A stretch of 64,000 nt of DNA from Blastomussa wellsi (lineage: Eukaryota > Cnidaria > Anthozoa > Scleractinia > Plerogyridae), in contig OX393564.1 of assembly GCA_947652115.1 (NCBI GenBank), forward strand, positions 164,218-228,217, in the 5' to 3' direction. Below the pieces are notes generated by a model that saw only the letters and a program-made list of their open reading frames with translations, had not been told where the DNA came from and searched no databases. A program made the translations under genes and the position numbers. Positions 27,751 to 38,994 of this stretch are shown here, one piece after another (position 1 is the first letter of the stretch; each line of letters opens with the position of its first letter).

Positions 27751-29207
27751 CGCTGCTTTTTGGCATAGCTCTCAACCAAAAAGGCCACAACAGCCAAAAT
27801 TAAAAGCCATGTGTGTTCTGCAAGAAAACCAATTGCCTGACCCGCTGTTTTGAAAAGAAAAGAAACAATCGAGCCGAGCAGTCCCGGAAGGATGGAGGCT
27901 GTTTTTTTGGCAATAGCTTTTAACCCGTTTCCCAAAGCTTTGCCCATTGATTTCAAAGCGTTGGTAATGGCGCCAATGACAGCACCAATCGTGACACCAG
28001 CGGCGAGAAGTATTGATGCCACCGTCACGCCGTATTTTTTGAAAATCTCTTTTACACGCTCACGAAGCGGCATGGCTCTTTCTCTTTCCTCAACCTCTGT
28101 TGTCAACCTGTCAAGCTCCTCTTGTCTATCTGCAATTCTCTCCCTGGCAGCCTCTCTTTCAGAAGGCGAAGTGTTCTCATCATCAATAATTGCTTGGTCT
28201 TCTTTATTTTTTCGTTCAAGTTCTTCTATGTCTTTTTGCAGTTTTGAAAGATTATCGGCAAATTTTTCTTTAATCATCGTTTCTTCTCTCTCAACTTCTT
28301 GGAGACTTTTCTCAAGCTCTTCTATTTTATTTCGCGCCATTTCTTTTCTTTCAGGTGGTGAAAGCTTGTTTTTTAACGATTCATTTTCTATGTCCATTCG
28401 CCATTCGATTGCTGCTTTTCTTTTTCTTATTGCATAGAGAGCTTCTTTTTCATTTACTTCCTCTTCGTAATCTTCGAATACCTGAATATCTTCTTGTAAT
28501 GTTTTTTCAGCTTCGGCACTTCGGAGATAGCTCTCATTTGCTTCTTTGCGTTCTGTTTCAAGATCTCTTATCTCTTGGTCAAGTTTTTGAACTTGTTCTG
28601 TCTGCCCATCTCTGTCTTCGAGAGCATCTCTTTCTTCTCGTTTTTGTTTTATTTCCTCTCGTTTTTCTTCCATAATTTTTTTATATTTTTCTCTGTCTGC
28701 AGACAACTTTTCTTGCTTTTCTTCTTCTATTTCATATTTTGACTTTCCGAGAGCAGTTTTTATTTGTTTTGTAAGTTTTGGATTAAGCTGTTGTTCACCT
28801 GTACCCTTTTTTGTGGTAAACACGTCATATTTCGCTTTGCCGTGACCAAACATTTTTACTTGAAGTCTGCCTTTTTGGTTGTAAGATACTTCAAGCTCGC
28901 TTGAGCTCATGTTTGGAAACAGCTCTTTTGCAGCAACCCAAGCTTCTGCACTCGATTTTGTGCCACCAAAAGGTGTCTCCTGAGTATAAGACTTTTCTGG
29001 TAGCCCGCTTTTTTCGTGAGACATTGTCTGCATCTCAATCTGTTGACCTTCAGGCCCAGGTGTGGATGAGCCGCCAGGCATAAAAGGAGTTGTTTCGTCA
29101 ATGATTTGCCCGTAGTCGTTGTCGTCGTCATCGTTTTGATCAGCATCATCATCATGATCAAACGGGTCAAAAGCAGGGTTTTCAAATCCTTGTCCACCTT
29201 CAGTCAT
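27747..29207 (-). CDS. Large coiled-coil protein with C-terminal membrane segments
   Basis: A 486-residue frame without breaks. Residues about 1-60 are strongly acidic (DHDDDADQNDDDDND). Residues about 150-395 form a long charged coiled coil rich in E, K and R. The last 90 residues contain hydrophobic helices, VTVASILLAAGVTIGAVIGA and HTWLLILAVVAFLV. It lies between the anchor protein and the divergent major capsid gene; the intergenic gap of about 60 bp holds a TATA-rich tract. I do not recognise a characterised family. The acid tail, coiled coil and membrane anchor would fit a virion-envelope or membrane-remodelling protein, which is inference. Confidence 0.65.
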   Translation of the reverse strand: MTEGGQGFENPAFDPFDHDDDADQNDDDDNDYGQIIDETTPFMPGGSSTPGPEGQQIEMQTMSHEKSGLPEKSYTQETPFGGTKSSAEAWVAAKELFPNMSSSELEVSYNQKGRLQVKMFGHGKAKYDVFTTKKGTGEQQLNPKLTKQIKTALGKSKYEIEEEKQEKLSADREKYKKIMEEKREEIKQKREERDALEDRDGQTEQVQKLDQEIRDLETERKEANESYLRSAEAEKTLQEDIQVFEDYEEEVNEKEALYAIRKRKAAIEWRMDIENESLKNKLSPPERKEMARNKIEELEKSLQEVEREETMIKEKFADNLSKLQKDIEELERKNKEDQAIIDDENTSPSEREAARERIADRQEELDRLTTEVEERERAMPLRERVKEIFKKYGVTVASILLAAGVTIGAVIGAITNALKSMGKALGNGLKAIAKKTASILPGLLGSIVSFLFKTAGQAIGFLAEHTWLLILAVVAFLVESYAKKQR

Positions 29208-29268
29208 CGCGAAATTATATTTTGAAATTATTTTTTATTTAAATATAAATGCCCGGCGTTGTATAAAC

Positions 29269-30519
29269 ATGTCTGTGCAAGCAAACCTTCGACCAACGAA
29301 CAAAGAAAAAATTTTAGGTGGAATGAAAGCCAAGCGCACGGTCAAGCGCATCACTTTTAATCCCAGCGAAGCCAACCCCGGCGAGACGTTAAATGTTTAC
29401 GTGCCCAAGCTGAATGAGAACGAGGTCCTCGTGCCAGGCTCGATCTCACTTCTCTTTAACATCGACCTGGCTGGAGGGCACGCCAACAACTTCCTCGTAC
29501 AAAACGTCACCCGTGCTCTGGTCGACAAGATGGTTGTGAAGTACGCTGGCACCACACTTCAGGACACGGTGGGGTATGACATTTTCAAGATCTGGGAGGA
29601 CCTTTTCCTCTCGCAGGAGGAGCGGGACAACATGCTGCTCGAGGGTATTCAGTCCGAGGACCTGTGCAAGATCCGCTCAAATGCGGGGGACAAGAAAACC
29701 TCGGGTGTGGGCGCGGAAAACGCACTTAACACGGTTTTCGGAACAAAATATTGAATCCAACTGGACCACCAGATCCTGACCGACCACGGCGTTTTCTACC
29801 CCAAAGCTCTTTACCACGACCTCATGTTTGAGCTTACCCTTGCGCCGGCCTCGCAGGTTGTAAAAGGCTCTGACGAAACAAAATTAAAATACAAGCTGAC
29901 AAACATCCAGCTCGAGTACGAAATGATGAGGAGCGAGACCTTGGTGGAAGACGCGCGCAGTGTTTACTCCTCAGGTAAGGAATTCCTTTACGATCATGTT
30001 GAGCGGCCATTTGTGCACACCTTCTCAAAAGGCACTGACACAAGGATAAACCTCAGAGTAAACTCGCAGAGAAGGTCCCTGAAAGGTCTTCTTCTCCTTT
30101 TCGTTGAGCCTTATTTAGCCGGCACCAGGGATTCAGAAAAGTACTTCAACCCAGAGCTGACAAAAGTCACCGTTACGGTGAACGGCAAGCCCAACATGAT
30201 TTACAATAATGGCATCGAAGGAAAGGATATCTGGGGCGAAGTTGACCGCTTCTTTGGTAAGTCAAAAAACAAAACACCGAACATGAATCTGAAAAAGTTT
30301 TACACCGAAAACAAGTTCGGGCTTCTGATAGATCTTCGCTCAATGGAAAGTCATGAAATGCACGGAAGTGGCACGCGGCTTGTAAACACACAAGATGGAG
30401 TCCAGCTTGAACTCGAGCGGAATGCCAAAAACTCAGGCAACGTGAACTGCCACGTCTTTGTTATAAGTGACTCGCAAATGAACATAATGGGGAATCAATT
30501 AGAATCTGTGCAGTACTGA
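29269..30519 (+). pseudogene. Maverick major capsid protein (double jelly-roll), one premature TGA
   Basis: One continuous frame from ATG 29269 to 30519, interrupted only by TGA at 29752-29754. The first part has NPGETLNVYVPKLNENEVLV and NNFLVQNVTRALVDKMVVKY. The second has FYPKALYHDLMFELTLAPAS and FVHTFSKGTDTRINLRVN. The size (about 416 residues), beta-rich character and position upstream of the packaging ATPase match Polinton double-jelly-roll capsid proteins. The stop splits the protein near the end of the first jelly roll. The gene is GC-rich compared with Maverick 2. Confidence 0.8.
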
Positions 30520-30527
30520 TATAGAAA

Positions 30528-31013
30528 ATGGATCCCGACAACATACCATTTAACGCTCTCGTAATTGGACCGACTAATTCGGGAAAATCAAAGTTTGTGG
30601 TTGATCAGCTCCGCGGCCCTTTCCGTGGCAAGTTCGACTTTATCGTGCTCATCTGCCCGACATTTGCGTACAACAAGACTTTTCATCGCTTCGCCGAGGC
30701 GGACCCGCGTTTTTATGTTATCATTTGCGAACAGGAATGGGTTGAGGGCTGGTTGAGGCTTGTTTCCTGGCTTTTCGAGGGCACAAACGCGCTCATTATC
30801 CTTGATGACTGCGCAGCCTCGAAAGATGTAAAAAAGCGAACAGGCGAGCTGGTAAAACTCGCATTCAGCGCTCGCCATACAGGGCAAAGCGTGTGGGTAC
30901 TCACCCAAAAGATGACTAGCATAACAGCTTCTTTCCGCGATAACGTTGCGACAGTTGTGCTTTTTTACACTCCCGCATGGAAGAGTGAATGCAGCCGCTT
31001 TTATCGGCGGTAA
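30528..31013 (+). pseudogene. Maverick genome-packaging ATPase (FtsK-HerA type), C-terminus lost
   Basis: Starts 9 bp after the capsid stop. Walker A is GPTNSGKSK and Walker B is NALIILDD; an arginine-containing SARHTGQSVWVLTQ segment follows. It would drive DNA into the capsid. After LFYTPA the sequence changes abruptly into a different frame and gene, and the C-terminal region expected in Maverick ATPases is missing. A deletion near 30,975-31,000 seems to have fused the ATPase to the next gene. Confidence 0.8.
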
Positions 31014-31371
31014 TTATCTCGCAAAGGCTTTTGAGGGCGAAGATAAAGCGCTTGAAGAAAAAGTGCGTCATGATAAAGCTCTCGAGGCGTATCAAGCTGC
31101 GTACTCCAAATACTCGCGTGACCGCACCAAACTTCTCGACTGGATTCAGACAAACGCGCAGATAAAGGCAGAAGCCAAGCAGGACTTCACAAACACTGAC
31201 TACGCTTTCAAGCTTTACAGCAAAGCGCATCCTGATGAGCAAATGATTCCCCCCAAAGAGCCAAAGTTTTCTGATTTTTATCAGCCAAGCCAGCAGCAGA
31301 AAAATGGTGAACTCCTTTTTGTGGGTACCGGGGCGCTTGCTCTAGGCTACGCAGCCTTTCGGTTTCTTTAA
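30946..31371 (+). pseudogene. Maverick protein of unknown function, N-terminus probably deleted
   Basis: The frame overlaps the end of the ATPase; the recognisable part begins about 31,000 with AAFIGGNYLAKAFEGEDKA. It continues with a charged helix, FTNTDYAFKLYSKAHPDEQ, and PKFSDFYQPSQQQK, and ends in a short hydrophobic tail, LFVGTGALALGYAAFRFL. The tail looks like a membrane anchor. No ATG precedes the conserved part, consistent with the deletion that truncated the ATPase. The function is unknown. Confidence 0.5.
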
Positions 31372-31402
31372 CTCCAATTGAAGTTCCGTGCCTGTTTTAA
31401 AA

Positions 31403-31609
31403 ATGGGACGAGGAAGAAACGGTTCCACGCAAAGCAGTAGAAGAGCATTTTCAAAAAATTCCATAAAATACTTAATTGCGCCAGAAGATCGCATTGTCCG
31501 CAGAAAGCACGTAATTAATGAAAAAACAAAAGTCGAAATTCAACCTGAAGTAATGGACCTTCTCTTTAACGCGGATCCGGCTCTTCTGGTTAATTTGCTA
31601 ACCTCTTAA
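31403..31609 (+). CDS. Small basic Maverick protein
   Basis: A 68-codon frame from ATG 31403, with the basic N-terminus MGRGRNGSTQSSRRAFSKNS and a more hydrophobic C-terminus ending LLVNLLTS. It lies in a tight row between the preceding gene and the integrase. It could be a DNA-binding or core protein, but nothing in it is diagnostic. Confidence 0.4.
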   Translation: MGRGRNGSTQSSRRAFSKNSIKYLIAPEDRIVRRKHVINEKTKVEIQPEVMDLLFNADPALLVNLLTS

Positions 31610-31632
31610 ACTTTTATTCCACTTAATATAGA

Positions 31633-32635
31633 ATGATGGATGCCAAACTTGCAAAATTATACTACAGCCCTGGTGGCTTTTGGAAAGGCATTGCCGCCAT
31701 TAAAAAATTATCTGTGGCTCCCAAGGTACCGGAGGATACCGCAAAGAAGTCGTTGGTCAAGCAAGCTCTCTGGCAGATTTACCTGCCTGCGCCAAAGCAC
31801 ATTCCTAGACCAAAATTCGACGTTCCCACACCTAACTCAGTCCACCAGGCGGACCTTCTTTTTTTGCCTCACGACAAACTGCCACGCGGGAGAAAGGTTT
31901 AAAAATACGCGCTGACTGTTGTTGATGTGGCTAGCCGCTATAAAGAAGCGGAACCCTTGACTTCTAAAAATTCTGATGAAGTTGCCCAGGCCTTTCAGAA
32001 GATTTACAAACGCTCTCCTCTGACCTGGCCAAAACTACTGCAGGTTGATCCTGGGCGCGAATTTATGGGAGCTGTTAAGAAAGAAATGGAAAAAAATAAA
32101 ACCAATATCCGGCGCGGGCGCGTTAACATTCACCGCGACCAGGCAATTGTTGAACGTTTTAACCGCACTCTCGCCGAGCGTTTGTTCGGGCATCAGTACG
32201 CCGTAGAAATGCGGCTACCTGAAGGTAAGCGGTCCACTGCGTGGGTGAAAAGACTTCCTGAAGTTGTTTTGGCTTTAAACAACGAGGTAACACGCCTTAC
32301 CGGCAAGAAGCCTGCAGCCGCTATGAAAGAGAAAGCTGTTTATTCACAGCCATCGACATTTTATTCAAGGCCTGTTGGGAAGGCCGAAAAAATCTTCCAC
32401 CTCTTGTACAAGTACGTTATCTCTACCAACCCGGCGAGCTTGAAGGTGGCGTCAAAAGAGCCACAGATCCAATCTGGTCTTTAAAAGTTTACAACATTGA
32501 AAAATCTTTTTCCAAACCGGATCAACCCATTCTCTACTATTTGCGCGACGGGCCCAAGCGCGGATTCGTGCGTGAAGAGCTCCTGGTTGTCCCTCCCAAC
32601 ACCGTTCTCCCGCCAGCAAACGTAAACTTAATGTG
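31633..32635 (+). pseudogene. Maverick integrase (rve, retroviral type), one stop and one frameshift
   Basis: Inserts the element DNA into the host genome. The catalytic triad is visible: D in VHQADLLFLPHD, D in QVDPGREFMG, and E in IVERFNRTLAERL. A TAA at 31900-31902 interrupts the frame between the first aspartate and the following KYALTVVDVASRYKEAEP. A frame change near 32,410 places the C-terminal DNA-binding part (LKVYNIEKSFSKPDQP to the TGA at about 32,635) in another register. The end overlaps the convergent polymerase gene by about 100 bp. Non-functional as it stands. Confidence 0.88.
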
Positions 32636-35600
32636 AAATTCTATTAGCTCTGTGTGGATACCATCAGGTAGCACCCACCTTTTGTCGTAATAAGCGCTCA
32701 GCCCTAGTTTCTGCTGCTCATAGGTTACCATCTGTCCGTCGCGCATCCTGAAACCTATGTTAGTTGCCATGTCCTTGCTACCTTCCAAAGCTGCCTTGAA
32801 ACGCTGCCAGGTTATCTGCTTTTGCTTCTTCGACATCCCTTTTGTGCTTAACTTCTTTTTTTCGCCTTCCGGTTCGTCGGCGAAATAACACTTTGAGCAG
32901 AGCGCGATCATCCGACTGCCCTCGAACTCTAGTTTGAAGAGCCCTGGGGTGCGGCCGCTCCATTTGTCCCAAGCCAGCCACTGTTTCTTTTGCATCTCGA
33001 ATTCCGCTCGCATCTCCGGCTTGACAATATCCTCGAGACGCTCACCGGAGATGGCCATGTAGTTGCTGTCTGTGTCCATCTGGATCAGCTCAAAATCTCT
33101 TCTGTCAAAATACCTGTCGAGGAAGTCATAATAAAATTCCAGCATCCGTAGCTTGGCCAGCTGATAGACAGCGATTCCAACCTGAAACGGCCGTCTTATT
33201 GTGATCCTTTGCTTTCGACTTTCCAACTCATAGGCCTCTCCGATCTCATCCAGATCTGAGAAATACACGCTTCGCAAAGCTCTGTCGACCACCTTTTCAT
33301 CTTTGGTGTAAATAACGTTAGTTTGCCGCTCCAACGCTTCGATGAGCTTCCCGTAACTGCTGTTTCCCAGCAGCTTAAACACGTCGGCCAGCAGCGCCTT
33401 GCTTGGTTCCGCGTCTCCTGTCCGGCGTGCCTCAGTTACTTGATTCACAAACCAGGGAAATATCTTGCTGGGTTCATAGTCGATTGTTCTAAAAAGCCTT
33501 GTCACAACCGCCCCGTGGTCAAGGTACCATTTTAAAAGAGGGGCGTACAACAGGATTCTATCTGCTGATAGTGCCCCCTTTAGTTTTTTTCCATCTCCCC
33601 GTGTTCTGCCTGTTTTTTTCATATATTCAAGCATGTGCGTTGGAACAGCTTTTTCTGGCACCTTTTTGTTGAAGAAGAACGGGCACATTTCCTCGAACTT
33701 TGGGTGCAGATGTTCCGGAATCTCAATCTCAACTTCAGCATACCCAAACCATTCTCCGTATTTTAGTCTGGAAACGAAATCTGCCACTACCTCTGGGGCA
33801 TCGCTGTAGTGCACGACTGTTTCCTTTCCGCAAGGCATTTCTCTGAGCATGGTTGATGGATAGAGAGCGTTTGCATCGTAACCCAGAATCTTTTTACAAA
33901 GACGCGCGTCTTCGAATTGGTGCGATCTTATCTTTGTTTTCCCGACTTCGTGGTACCGCGTGAACACGATGCTCCGACAACGGCTTCTTTCAACATGCGG
34001 TAAGCTTCTTCACCTGGACTGTAAAGCTCCGCTCCTCTTTTGATTGATCCCCGTACCAAGTAATGCAAACTTACCCCCGGAACGCTGACAGCGTCTTTCA
34101 GGATGTCGATTCCTTTTTCGGTGTAAAAGGCCCGCATCTTTTCTAAAGCTTCAAGGCCAGGTGCCACATCTAGATTGTTGTAGTAGCGCAGCCAGTCTGC
34201 AAAGGTTCGCATTCCCTTTTCTTTAAACAAACGCTTACACCCCACCCATTCGCTCAGCTTGAGCGTGTACCCTTCCTTTAGGTGTGAGAACCACTTTGTA
34301 TAGTCCGGGAGTCCAGGATAATCAAGTTTTTCCGGCGAATCGAACCACTCGTATGGAAACCACGATTTCTCTGTTTTACATCCGTAGGCTTTCACCCACT
34401 TTTCGTAGCTTGTCCCTGGTCCAAGATAGTTAATTATGTCAAGGAAACGGAAACCTGATGTGAGCAAAAACATTATCTTATTCCCATTTTTTGCCACTTT
34501 TACTTTGCCAGTTGTGTCAGCTAGCCTCTCCGCAAAGTAGCTTTTTATCAAGTTCAAATCGTAACTGCCCGAATTAAACCCGAGAACTGGCACCTGGTCA
34601 CACCATTCCCTAATTTTTTGCCACTGCGCTTTCGGAAGCAGATCCGCGTCTTCTGGCATAAACTTTGCCCTTACTTTGGCTCGGATGTTTTTCCCGCATC
34701 TCTCCAACACTTCCATAAACTTACGAACCAACTCAGCTGGGTCTCTTTCACAGATGTGGGTGGGCTCTCTTTCGAGAGTGTCGCCGATGCTCACGGAAAT
34801 TGGTGTGTGTGCGTTCTTGATTGTTAGAGTAGACGTGGGTTCCTTCCGCTGATTATTGTCACCGTACGCCTCAAAATCGTACAAGATCGCGTTCGGGTAG
34901 CTTTTTGTTTTGGTCTGCGGAGGGGCAACGTCTATTTTCCCAAATTGACACGCCCAAACCTCGACAACTCGAAAACCCGCCTTCCGGAGAGCTTTCGTGC
35001 GGCTGCATGTGGCCAAGAACCTTTCTTCACGTGTTTCACCCTTATGGGTAATAATTCTGTCACGATCTTGTGGGAAACATTTTCGGCACCCGTGCCAGTA
35101 ACAACCGTGGTATTGAAATATTGTATTAGTTTCAGGGTTAAATCCATCAACAGGGGCTCGCTCAATCCACCTCTCCCCTCCATGTCCACACATTGCGTGG
35201 TGAATGTGACATTTCCTCCGATTGGATTCATATTCAAGCCACTGAAGCGATCCTTTTGAAGCTTGATTTTTTGGGTAAAAAGCCTTCTCAAAAGCTGTCT
35301 CCGGAGCTTCGACTTTTTGTCCCGGACAATCAATTTTCGTTTTCCCTTGGGCACACCTTTCGGCATGCCGCTGAAGATGGCAAGCTTTTGTAAATCTCGC
35401 GCGGCAATGAACACAAGCATACACTTTCGCTAACCTTGTAATGTCTTTTATGACAAAGGCGTTCCCCTCGTAAATTCCGATTGTCAAAATGTTTGTTAGC
35501 TTGGGTGGCGAGTTTCTACTTAGATGCCAAACTACTTCGTTGTCTTTCCCCCGCTCGGGCTCATAAACCTTGATACCAAGCCAATTTGAAAAATCGACCC

Positions 35601-36510
35601 CCTTATTTTGATGTTTTTGAACATTATCCAACTCATCAAGAGATGTTTTTGGACAGTTGTTTGGTATCTTTTCAAGCTTAAAGAAACTTTTTGCAAGCAA
35701 ACGAGCTGCTGCGGTACTTCGGTCAGGCCGAGCTCCTTGATGAACAGCGATACAGCGCCAGAGACATAAGTTCTCCTGGTACGTGTCTAACGCCATTGGT
35801 CCTTCACGCCAACGTGCAATTTTGCGCAGCCATTCTGCCTTTGTTGGGCCTGTGCCCAACAAAGGCTGCCTGTCAAGCACAACCTTTACATCCGTGTTTT
35901 CAAAACCTTCAAACCCCCACTTTGTGTTCGGCCTTTTAATATTGTCAGGGTCCAACCGAACCTTTTCCCGATCTTCGAGCCATTTTTTCGCCTCTGCAAG
36001 TTCGTTAAACCAGGGTGAGCCGATGTTTGTGTAGTATGTTATCAAAGTACCTTCTTCAATGTGGCGTAGCTTAGTTCCATAAACATGTCTGGCGTAAAAC
36101 GATGTACGAACTCTCTCTCTGATCTTTTTCATAAATCTGGGTGTGAGGTTTTTTCCCAGATCTCTGCTCCAACGCCATCTTATAAAACGACGCCTGCTTG
36201 TCTCTTCTGTTCCTTCATATGTTTCTTCTCTGTACATATGCAAAATCTCTTTCTGGTAGTCTGCCACCGTTCTGATGCTTTGCTGCCTTAAAATTTCTTG
36301 TCTTCTTCTTTCCCTTCTTGGCCTTGGTGGTCTTGGTGGTGCTCTTGGTTGTAGACGCTCTTGCTGATCCACCACATTCTGGACAATGTTTTTAGCCGCC
36401 GGCGGATTTTTTGTTAGTAATTCTTCAAGTTTCTGCAATGTTCCAAGAGGAATTTCTGCAAGTGCTTCTTCCAAATCTTTTACCAAATTTTGTGCCAAAT
36501 TTTGTTCCAT
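32633..36510 (-). pseudogene. Protein-primed DNA polymerase B (Maverick 1), frameshifted
   Basis: Replicates the element DNA. ATG at 36510. The first frame (36510-33928) has a CCHH-type finger (CVHCRARFTKACHLQRHAERC region), a YHGCYWHGCRKCF segment, exonuclease I ILYDFEAYGD, exonuclease II GFNSGSYDLNLIKSYF and exonuclease III YYNNLDV. The frame changes near 33,950. The second frame carries polymerase motif A GYDANALYPS, motif B KLLGNSSYGK and motif C IQMDTDSNY. Its true end is near 32,640, beyond which the open frame merely crosses the opposite-strand integrase. All catalytic motifs survive, so only the frameshift inactivates it. Confidence 0.9.
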
Positions 36511-36601
36511 GCTTACAATTTGTGTTCTTATAATATGGGAGAAAATAATTAATTATTTTTTTATTATTTGGTGTGTTTCTCTAATTGGTTAGTAAAATTG
36601 T

Positions 36602-36832
36602 ATGTGCTGCGGCGCTCGCTTGCTGGGCATGGATTGCCCTTTGTCTGCTTTTTTGTTTACTCTTTTGTTTTCTTGTTAAGTAGTATGTCTGGGGTTTTTC
36701 GAATACTACTTCCTCACCGCACTTTTTAACCTTTTTTAAACTTTATCATGCGAAAGCATGATAAAGTTTAAAAAAGGTTAAAAAAAACGTGCGGTGAGGA
36801 AGTGGTATTCGAAAAACCCCAGACATACTACT
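36602..36832. repeat. Maverick 1 right TIR with internal hairpin
   Basis: Complement of the left TIR. The outer 36679-36832 forms the same foldback with a GAAA loop. Confidence 0.9.
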
Positions 36833-36837
36833 CCCCA

Positions 36838-38992
36838 ACACTACAGGAACAAGGAAAGTAACCGGACTCTTTATCCAAGACACTGTAAAAGAGCATGCAC
36901 CAGTCAAAGTCCTGTTTGCCTACTCAGGGGAATATATTCCAGCTGCAAAAGCCCAAAACAAGTTCGCGAGATGATGGAGCTCGACCACAGTGAAATCCAC
37001 CACAGTCACAAGATTCGTGGAACGGAACAGGCCGAGTCTATGGAGGATAGATGTTTCCAAGAAATTATGACCAAAGGCTTGCATAAGGATGCAGATGGAA
37101 ACTGGAAAGTGCCATTACCCTTTAAACCTGATGCCATCCTTCTACCCAACAACAAAGGCCACTGTTTATTAAGGCTCTTATCTCTGAAAAAAGCCTTCTC
37201 AATGAAGACAAGCTAAAAGACGACTATCTCGCCTTCATGAAAAAGATCCTCGATGACGACCTTGTAAGTCGAGTTCCTTTAGACCAGCTGAAAAAAGAAA
37301 AGGGCAAAGCGTGGTGTCTTCCTCACTTCCATGTTTATCACCCACGAAAACCAGAGCAAATCGCGTCGTCTTCGACTGCAGCGCCATGTACGAGAATGAA
37401 TCGTTAAACAAACATCTTCTCCAAGGACCGGTCCAGTTAAATTACTTGTTTTTGAAAGGAAAAGGTTGCCCTCACCTGCGACATCGAACAAATGTTTCAC
37501 AGCTTCTACGTCAACACCACTGACAGGGACAACCTGCATTTCCTGTGGTTCGAAAACACTTGCTGGTGTATCGAGTCAGAGACATTCGGATTTCGTTTCA
37601 AACTCAAATACAAACCTGCAGCCAGTTGCAGGATTCTGTCTACTATTAGTATAAATCTATGACCCACTTGGAGCTGTCTCGCCTGTCATATTAACTGGCA
37701 GACAAATACTGCAAACCCTTTGCCGTCAAAATGTCAATTGGGACAACACAGTACCTGACGATATCCTTCCACTATGGAAAAAATGGCGAACAGAACTACT
37801 AGTACTCGAGAAGCTTACATTACTCCTTCTGTCTTAATCCAATAGATTTTGGTGACCTAGTTCACACAGAATTCCGCAGCTTCTCAGATGCAAGCGACAG
37901 CGGCATCGGTCAAGTCTTGTATTTGTGCATGATCAACAATAGAGGCGACATCCAATATCAATACCTTGCCTTGAGTTAACAGCCCCCGTCACCTCTGTAA
38001 ATGTAACTGCATAGCTAAAGAGTAAACTTGATATTGACAACATCCACTGCTATTACTACACAGACTCCGAAATCGTAATCACACATATAAACAATGGAGC
38101 ACATCACTTCCATGTGTACGTTGGCAATCGCGTACAACACATATGAGACCAAAGCTCCCCTGAAGATTGGTCTCATGCACCAGGAAAAGAAAATTCTGCT
38201 GATGAAGCCTCGCGTGGCTTAACCATTTAAGACATGTTACAGGGTAACTGCTGGCTCAACGGACCTGTGTTCCCATGGTAACCAGCCCCACTACCCTTAA
38301 AACCAAGGTCAGTGTGCGATCTACTTCCATCAGACAGCGAAGTGAGAAAGGACTCATCGTCCACACTAGCAACCAAGATTGTTAAAGTCAACACCCGGCA
38401 AGTTGCACCTAAGACTTTGGAGCCTGACCACTTCAACCACTTATCTTCGCTTAACCGCCTCAAATGATGTATTGTTCACATACAGAGAGCAATTGAAAAG
38501 TGAAGACCAAACAAACAGCACAACTGGCGTCCCGAAGAAGGACCCCCTTCAGTATCAGAGCTATTTCAAGCTGAAAACTTTATCCTGAAGTCACTTCAGC
38601 ATGATCACTTCGAATTGGAAATGAAGATTCTGAGTAACCTCGACGTCAAGCTGACTAGCAACCTTCACAAACTAGATCCATTCTTTGACAGAGAAGGCCT
38701 GCTTAGATTTAGCAGACGTCTCGAGAGTTCAACCTGTCTGTAAAATGTGAGGCACCCTCTTGGCGTTCCCAAAACAGTCACATGAACGTCCCCTATGCTT
38801 CTCACATGCGAGGAGTTTGGGAACGTGAAATACAAATCGCTGCTGCGTGATCACGGCACACAGCTTGACGATGAAGCACTTTGTACCCTCATGACCAAAG
38901 TTGAAAGCATTGTCAACTGTCGTCCCTTGGCAGTAGAGAACCTGACAGACCCACTAGCATCCGAACATCTAACACCCAACCACCTTCTCACT
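36838..38992 (+). pseudogene. BEL/Pao pol remnant (RT, RNase H, integrase)
   Basis: This continues the BEL element interrupted by Maverick 1. Recognisable blocks in several frames are: RCFQEIMTKGLHKDADGNWK and LPFKPDAILLPNN (start of RT, about 37,050-37,150); VVFDCSAMYENESLNKHLLQ (about 37,360); FRSFSDASDSGIGQVLYL (RNase H-like, about 37,880); and HGTQLDDEALCTLMTKVES then VNCRPLAVENL and EHLTPNHLLTL (integrase C-terminal region, about 38,850-38,990). Frameshifts, stops and deletions are frequent; the protease and the RT catalytic YVDD region are not seen. It ends where a short repeat begins at about 38,995. Confidence 0.8.
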
Positions 38993-38994
38993 CT

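Larger units (their letters stand above)
24250..36832. mobile_element. Maverick 1: complete Maverick/Polinton
   Basis: A 12,583-bp element beginning AGTAGTATG and ending CATACTACT. It is flanked by a 5-bp duplication CCCCA at 24245-24249 and 36833-36837, within the BEL/Pao element. Terminal inverted repeats are about 230 bp (24250-24482 and 36602-36832). It encodes penton-type and major capsid proteins, packaging ATPase, integrase and protein-primed DNA polymerase B. These are virus-like hallmark genes, several of them broken here. No adenain-like protease was found. Confidence 0.95.

Noticed and set aside
27850..28437. 195-codon plus-strand ORF rich in serine and leucine
   Set aside because: It is the complement of the coiled-coil region of the minus-strand gene.
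34932..35420. 162-codon minus-strand ORF in another frame of the polymerase
   Set aside because: It overlaps the polymerase frame with conserved motifs and has no recognisable domain.
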